Positions 5,493 to 6,914 of a DNA stretch of 6,914 nucleotides are shown in pieces. Each line of letters begins with the position of its first letter. Positions within the stretch are counted from its first letter, which is position 1. This DNA comes from an uncultured Hyphomicrobiales bacterium (GTDB lineage Bacteria; Pseudomonadota; Alphaproteobacteria; Rhizobiales; Aestuariivirgaceae), in NCBI GenBank assembly GCA_903930095.1, contig CAIYXE010000145.1, forward strand, positions 1 through 6,914, in the 5' to 3' direction. Both the position numbers and the translations under genes were made by a program. Below the pieces are notes generated by a model. The model searched no databases, was not told the origin of the DNA, and saw only the letters and a list, made by a program, of their open reading frames with translations.

Positions 5493-6860
5493 ATGACCAT
5501 CAAGAAGCTCCTTATCGCCAATCGCGGCGAGATCGCGGTGCGCATCATCCGCGCGGCGAAGGAGCTGGGCATCAGGACCGTGCAGGTGCATTCGGCAGCA
5601 GACGCCGAGATGCTGGCGGTGAAGATGGCCGACGAGGCCGTGAACATCGGCCCGCCGCACGCCGCGAAATCCTACCTCAACATCGAGAACATCCTGAAGG
5701 CCGCGAAGGAAACGGGGGCGGACGCCGTCCACCCCGGCTATGGCTTCCTTGCGGAGAATGCGGGCTTTGCCGATGCGGTGGAAGCCGCTGGCCTGATCTT
5801 CATCGGCCCAAAGGGCGATGCGATCCGCGTGATGGGCGACAAGGTGGCCGCGCGCGTTGCAGCCGAGGCTGCTGGCGTGCCCGTGGTGCCGGGTTCGGAC
5901 GGACGCGTCGAGGAGCCGGAGCATGCGCGCAATATCGCCATGGCGATTGGTTTCCCCATCATGATCAAGGCCGCCGCGGGCGGCGGCGGGCGCGGCATCC
6001 GCATCGCGCATGACATGGGTGAGTTCGAGACGCTGATGCCGCAGGCCTCCGCCGAGGCGAAGGCCGCCTTCGGCGATGGCGGGCTCTATATCGAAAAGGT
6101 GATCGAGCGGGCGCGCCACATCGAGGTGCAGATTTTGGGTGACGGCAAGCGTGCAGTGCACTGCTTCGAGCGCGAGTGTTCATTGCAGCGCAGGCGGCAG
6201 AAGGTGTGGGAGGAAGCGCCCTCCGCCGTGCTGCCGCAGGCCGTGCGCGAGAAGCTCTGTGCCTCCGCCGTGGCGCTGGCCGAGGCGGTGAACTATCGCG
6301 GCGCCGGAACCCTCGAATATCTTTACGACGACGAGACGCAGCACTTCTATTTCATCGAGATGAACACCCGCATCCAGGTGGAGCATCCGGTGACCGAGAT
6401 GATCACGGGGATCGACCTCGTGAAGGAGATGATCCGCATCTGCGGCGGCGAGCCGCTGCGATTCGCCCAGGACCAGATCACCATGCGCGGCGCCTCGATC
6501 GAGGTGCGCATCAATGCTGAGGACCCGGCCAAGAACTTCATGCCCGCACCCGGCACTGTCACTGCGCTGCGCGTGCCCGGCGGGCCCGGCACGCGCTTCG
6601 ATACCATGCTGTATCAGGGCTATCAGGTGCCGCCCTTCTATGATTCGCTATTGGGCAAGCTCATCGTCTGGGACGAGACGCGTGCTGGCGCCATCGCCCG
6701 CATGGCGCGCGCGCTGGACGAACTCGCGGTCGAGGGGATTTCGACCACCAAGCCGCTGCACCAGCTGCTGGCGGAAGATGACAATGTCGCGCGAGCAGAT
6801 TTCCACACGCGCTGGCTCGAGCCATGGCTCGAGGCCAACGCCCACAAGCTGAACCGTTAA
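5493..6860 (+). CDS. Biotin carboxylase subunit (AccC-like, PxpA-linked)
   Basis: A 455-residue ATP-grasp enzyme, about the size of E. coli AccC (449), that carboxylates biotin on the carrier protein using ATP and bicarbonate. Order: N-terminal KKLLIANRGEIAVRIIRAA (4-22), ATP-grasp with Lys117 (MGDK), Lys159 and the GGGGRG loop (163-168), HIEVQ with His209, ERECSLQRRRQK (226-237), catalytic EMNTRIQVEHP (289-299) with Glu289, Asn291, Arg293, Glu297, and EVRINAEDP (337-345) with Arg339. All E. coli catalytic residues I can place are kept except E. coli His236, which is Arg235 here. The ATG at 5493 gives the family start; its Shine-Dalgarno is weak (GGGG about 11 bases upstream). Next gene starts 18 bases after the stop. 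A housekeeping AccC is unlikely given the pxpA context; with the small carrier it probably forms a dedicated carboxylase. Confidence 0.94.
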   Translation: MTIKKLLIANRGEIAVRIIRAAKELGIRTVQVHSAADAEMLAVKMADEAVNIGPPHAAKSYLNIENILKAAKETGADAVHPGYGFLAENAGFADAVEAAGLIFIGPKGDAIRVMGDKVAARVAAEAAGVPVVPGSDGRVEEPEHARNIAMAIGFPIMIKAAAGGGGRGIRIAHDMGEFETLMPQASAEAKAAFGDGGLYIEKVIERARHIEVQILGDGKRAVHCFERECSLQRRRQKVWEEAPSAVLPQAVREKLCASAVALAEAVNYRGAGTLEYLYDDETQHFYFIEMNTRIQVEHPVTEMITGIDLVKEMIRICGGEPLRFAQDQITMRGASIEVRINAEDPAKNFMPAPGTVTALRVPGGPGTRFDTMLYQGYQVPPFYDSLLGKLIVWDETRAGAIARMARALDELAVEGISTTKPLHQLLAEDDNVARADFHTRWLEPWLEANAHKLNR

Positions 6861-6877
6861 GGGAGGATGGCGCTGAG

Positions 6878-6914
6878 ATGAAGACGCGGTATTCCTATGG
6901 AGGTGACGAGCACA
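6878..6914 (+). CDS. Start of a probable KipI/KipA (PxpB/PxpC-like) protein, cut by window edge
   Basis: Only 12 codons are present: MKTRYSYGGDEH. The RYSxGGDE opening is what I recall for the 5-oxoprolinase/urea-amidolyase family (AHS1/AHS2, KipI-KipA) that follows this kind of pxpA-carrier-carboxylase operon, but a dozen residues cannot prove it. The ATG at 6878 follows GGGAGG (6861-6866) by 11 bases, a rather long spacing. An ATG directly after the GGGAGG, at 6867, meets a stop after four codons. If correct, this protein would supply the carboxyltransferase-like part of the complex and the PxpA partner. Confidence 0.5.
   Translation, partial: MKTRYSYGGDEH

Noticed and set aside
5372..5647. 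Small minus-strand frame ending in an SWDP...MPAFAGMT-like peptide
   Set aside because: That peptide pattern is the familiar false translation of a palindromic repeat; the rest is antisense to the carboxylase gene.
5073..6161. Minus-strand open frame of 362 codons across carrier and carboxylase genes
   Set aside because: It is a mirror frame of strongly conserved genes, runs through the REP-like palindrome, and its product is compositionally a shadow.
5145..6860. Housekeeping acetyl-CoA carboxylase accB-accC pair
   Set aside because: The carrier lacks the AccB N-terminal half, the carboxylase differs in its active-site block, and pxpA plus a LysR gene lead the operon.
6867..6881. Four-codon ATG frame right after GGGAGG, overlapping the next gene's start by ATGA
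   Set aside because: The GGGAGG touches the ATG with no spacing, so initiation there is unlikely; treated as chance.

Overview
The window is high-GC DNA in which every complete gene reads cleanly, and it looks chromosomal or megaplasmid-borne from an alphaproteobacterium, most likely Hyphomicrobiales (Rhizobiales). The grounds are the GC-skewed codon use, the rhizobial style of the LacI and LysR regulators and of the IolG-like dehydrogenase, and two kinds of intergenic palindrome common in such genomes. Species cannot be named from sequence alone. No RNA genes, insertion sequences, CRISPR arrays or phage genes are visible.

Layout: (1) 1-1030, minus strand, the N-terminal half of a HyuA-type hydantoinase/5-oxoprolinase, running off the left edge. 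(2) 1031-1133, a divergent promoter region. (3) 1134-2159, plus strand, a LacI-family repressor. (4) 2163-2308, a large nested palindrome between convergent genes. (5) 2310-3311, minus strand, a Gfo/Idh/MocA oxidoreductase resembling inositol 2-dehydrogenase. (6) 3368-4282, minus strand, a LysR-type regulator, upstream of and co-directional with the dehydrogenase. (7) 4283-4393, a divergent control region with a perfect T-N11-A dyad. (8) 4394-6914, plus strand, an operon: a PxpA (LamB/YcsF) protein, a 76-residue stand-alone biotin carrier, a biotin carboxylase, and the first 12 codons of a gene that is probably a KipI/KipA-type (PxpB/PxpC-like) protein. A REP-like palindrome sits inside the operon, between the carrier and the carboxylase.

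The most interesting unit is the right-hand operon. Ordinary PxpABC 5-oxoprolinase has no biotin parts. Here PxpA is coupled to a full biotin carboxylase and carrier, while no acetyl-CoA-type carboxyltransferase is visible. KipI/KipA folds are related to the carboxyltransferase part of urea carboxylase, so the operon may encode a biotin-dependent enzyme that carboxylates a cyclic amide or similar N-containing substrate before or during ring opening by the PxpA partner. Its substrate cannot be read from the sequence. The left end holds HyuA, an unrelated ATP-dependent family acting on the same chemical class (hydantoins, 5-oxoproline, lactams), so the two clusters may share a catabolic theme. 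The LysR protein probably controls the operon from the divergent promoter; the LacI protein probably controls hyuA and itself.
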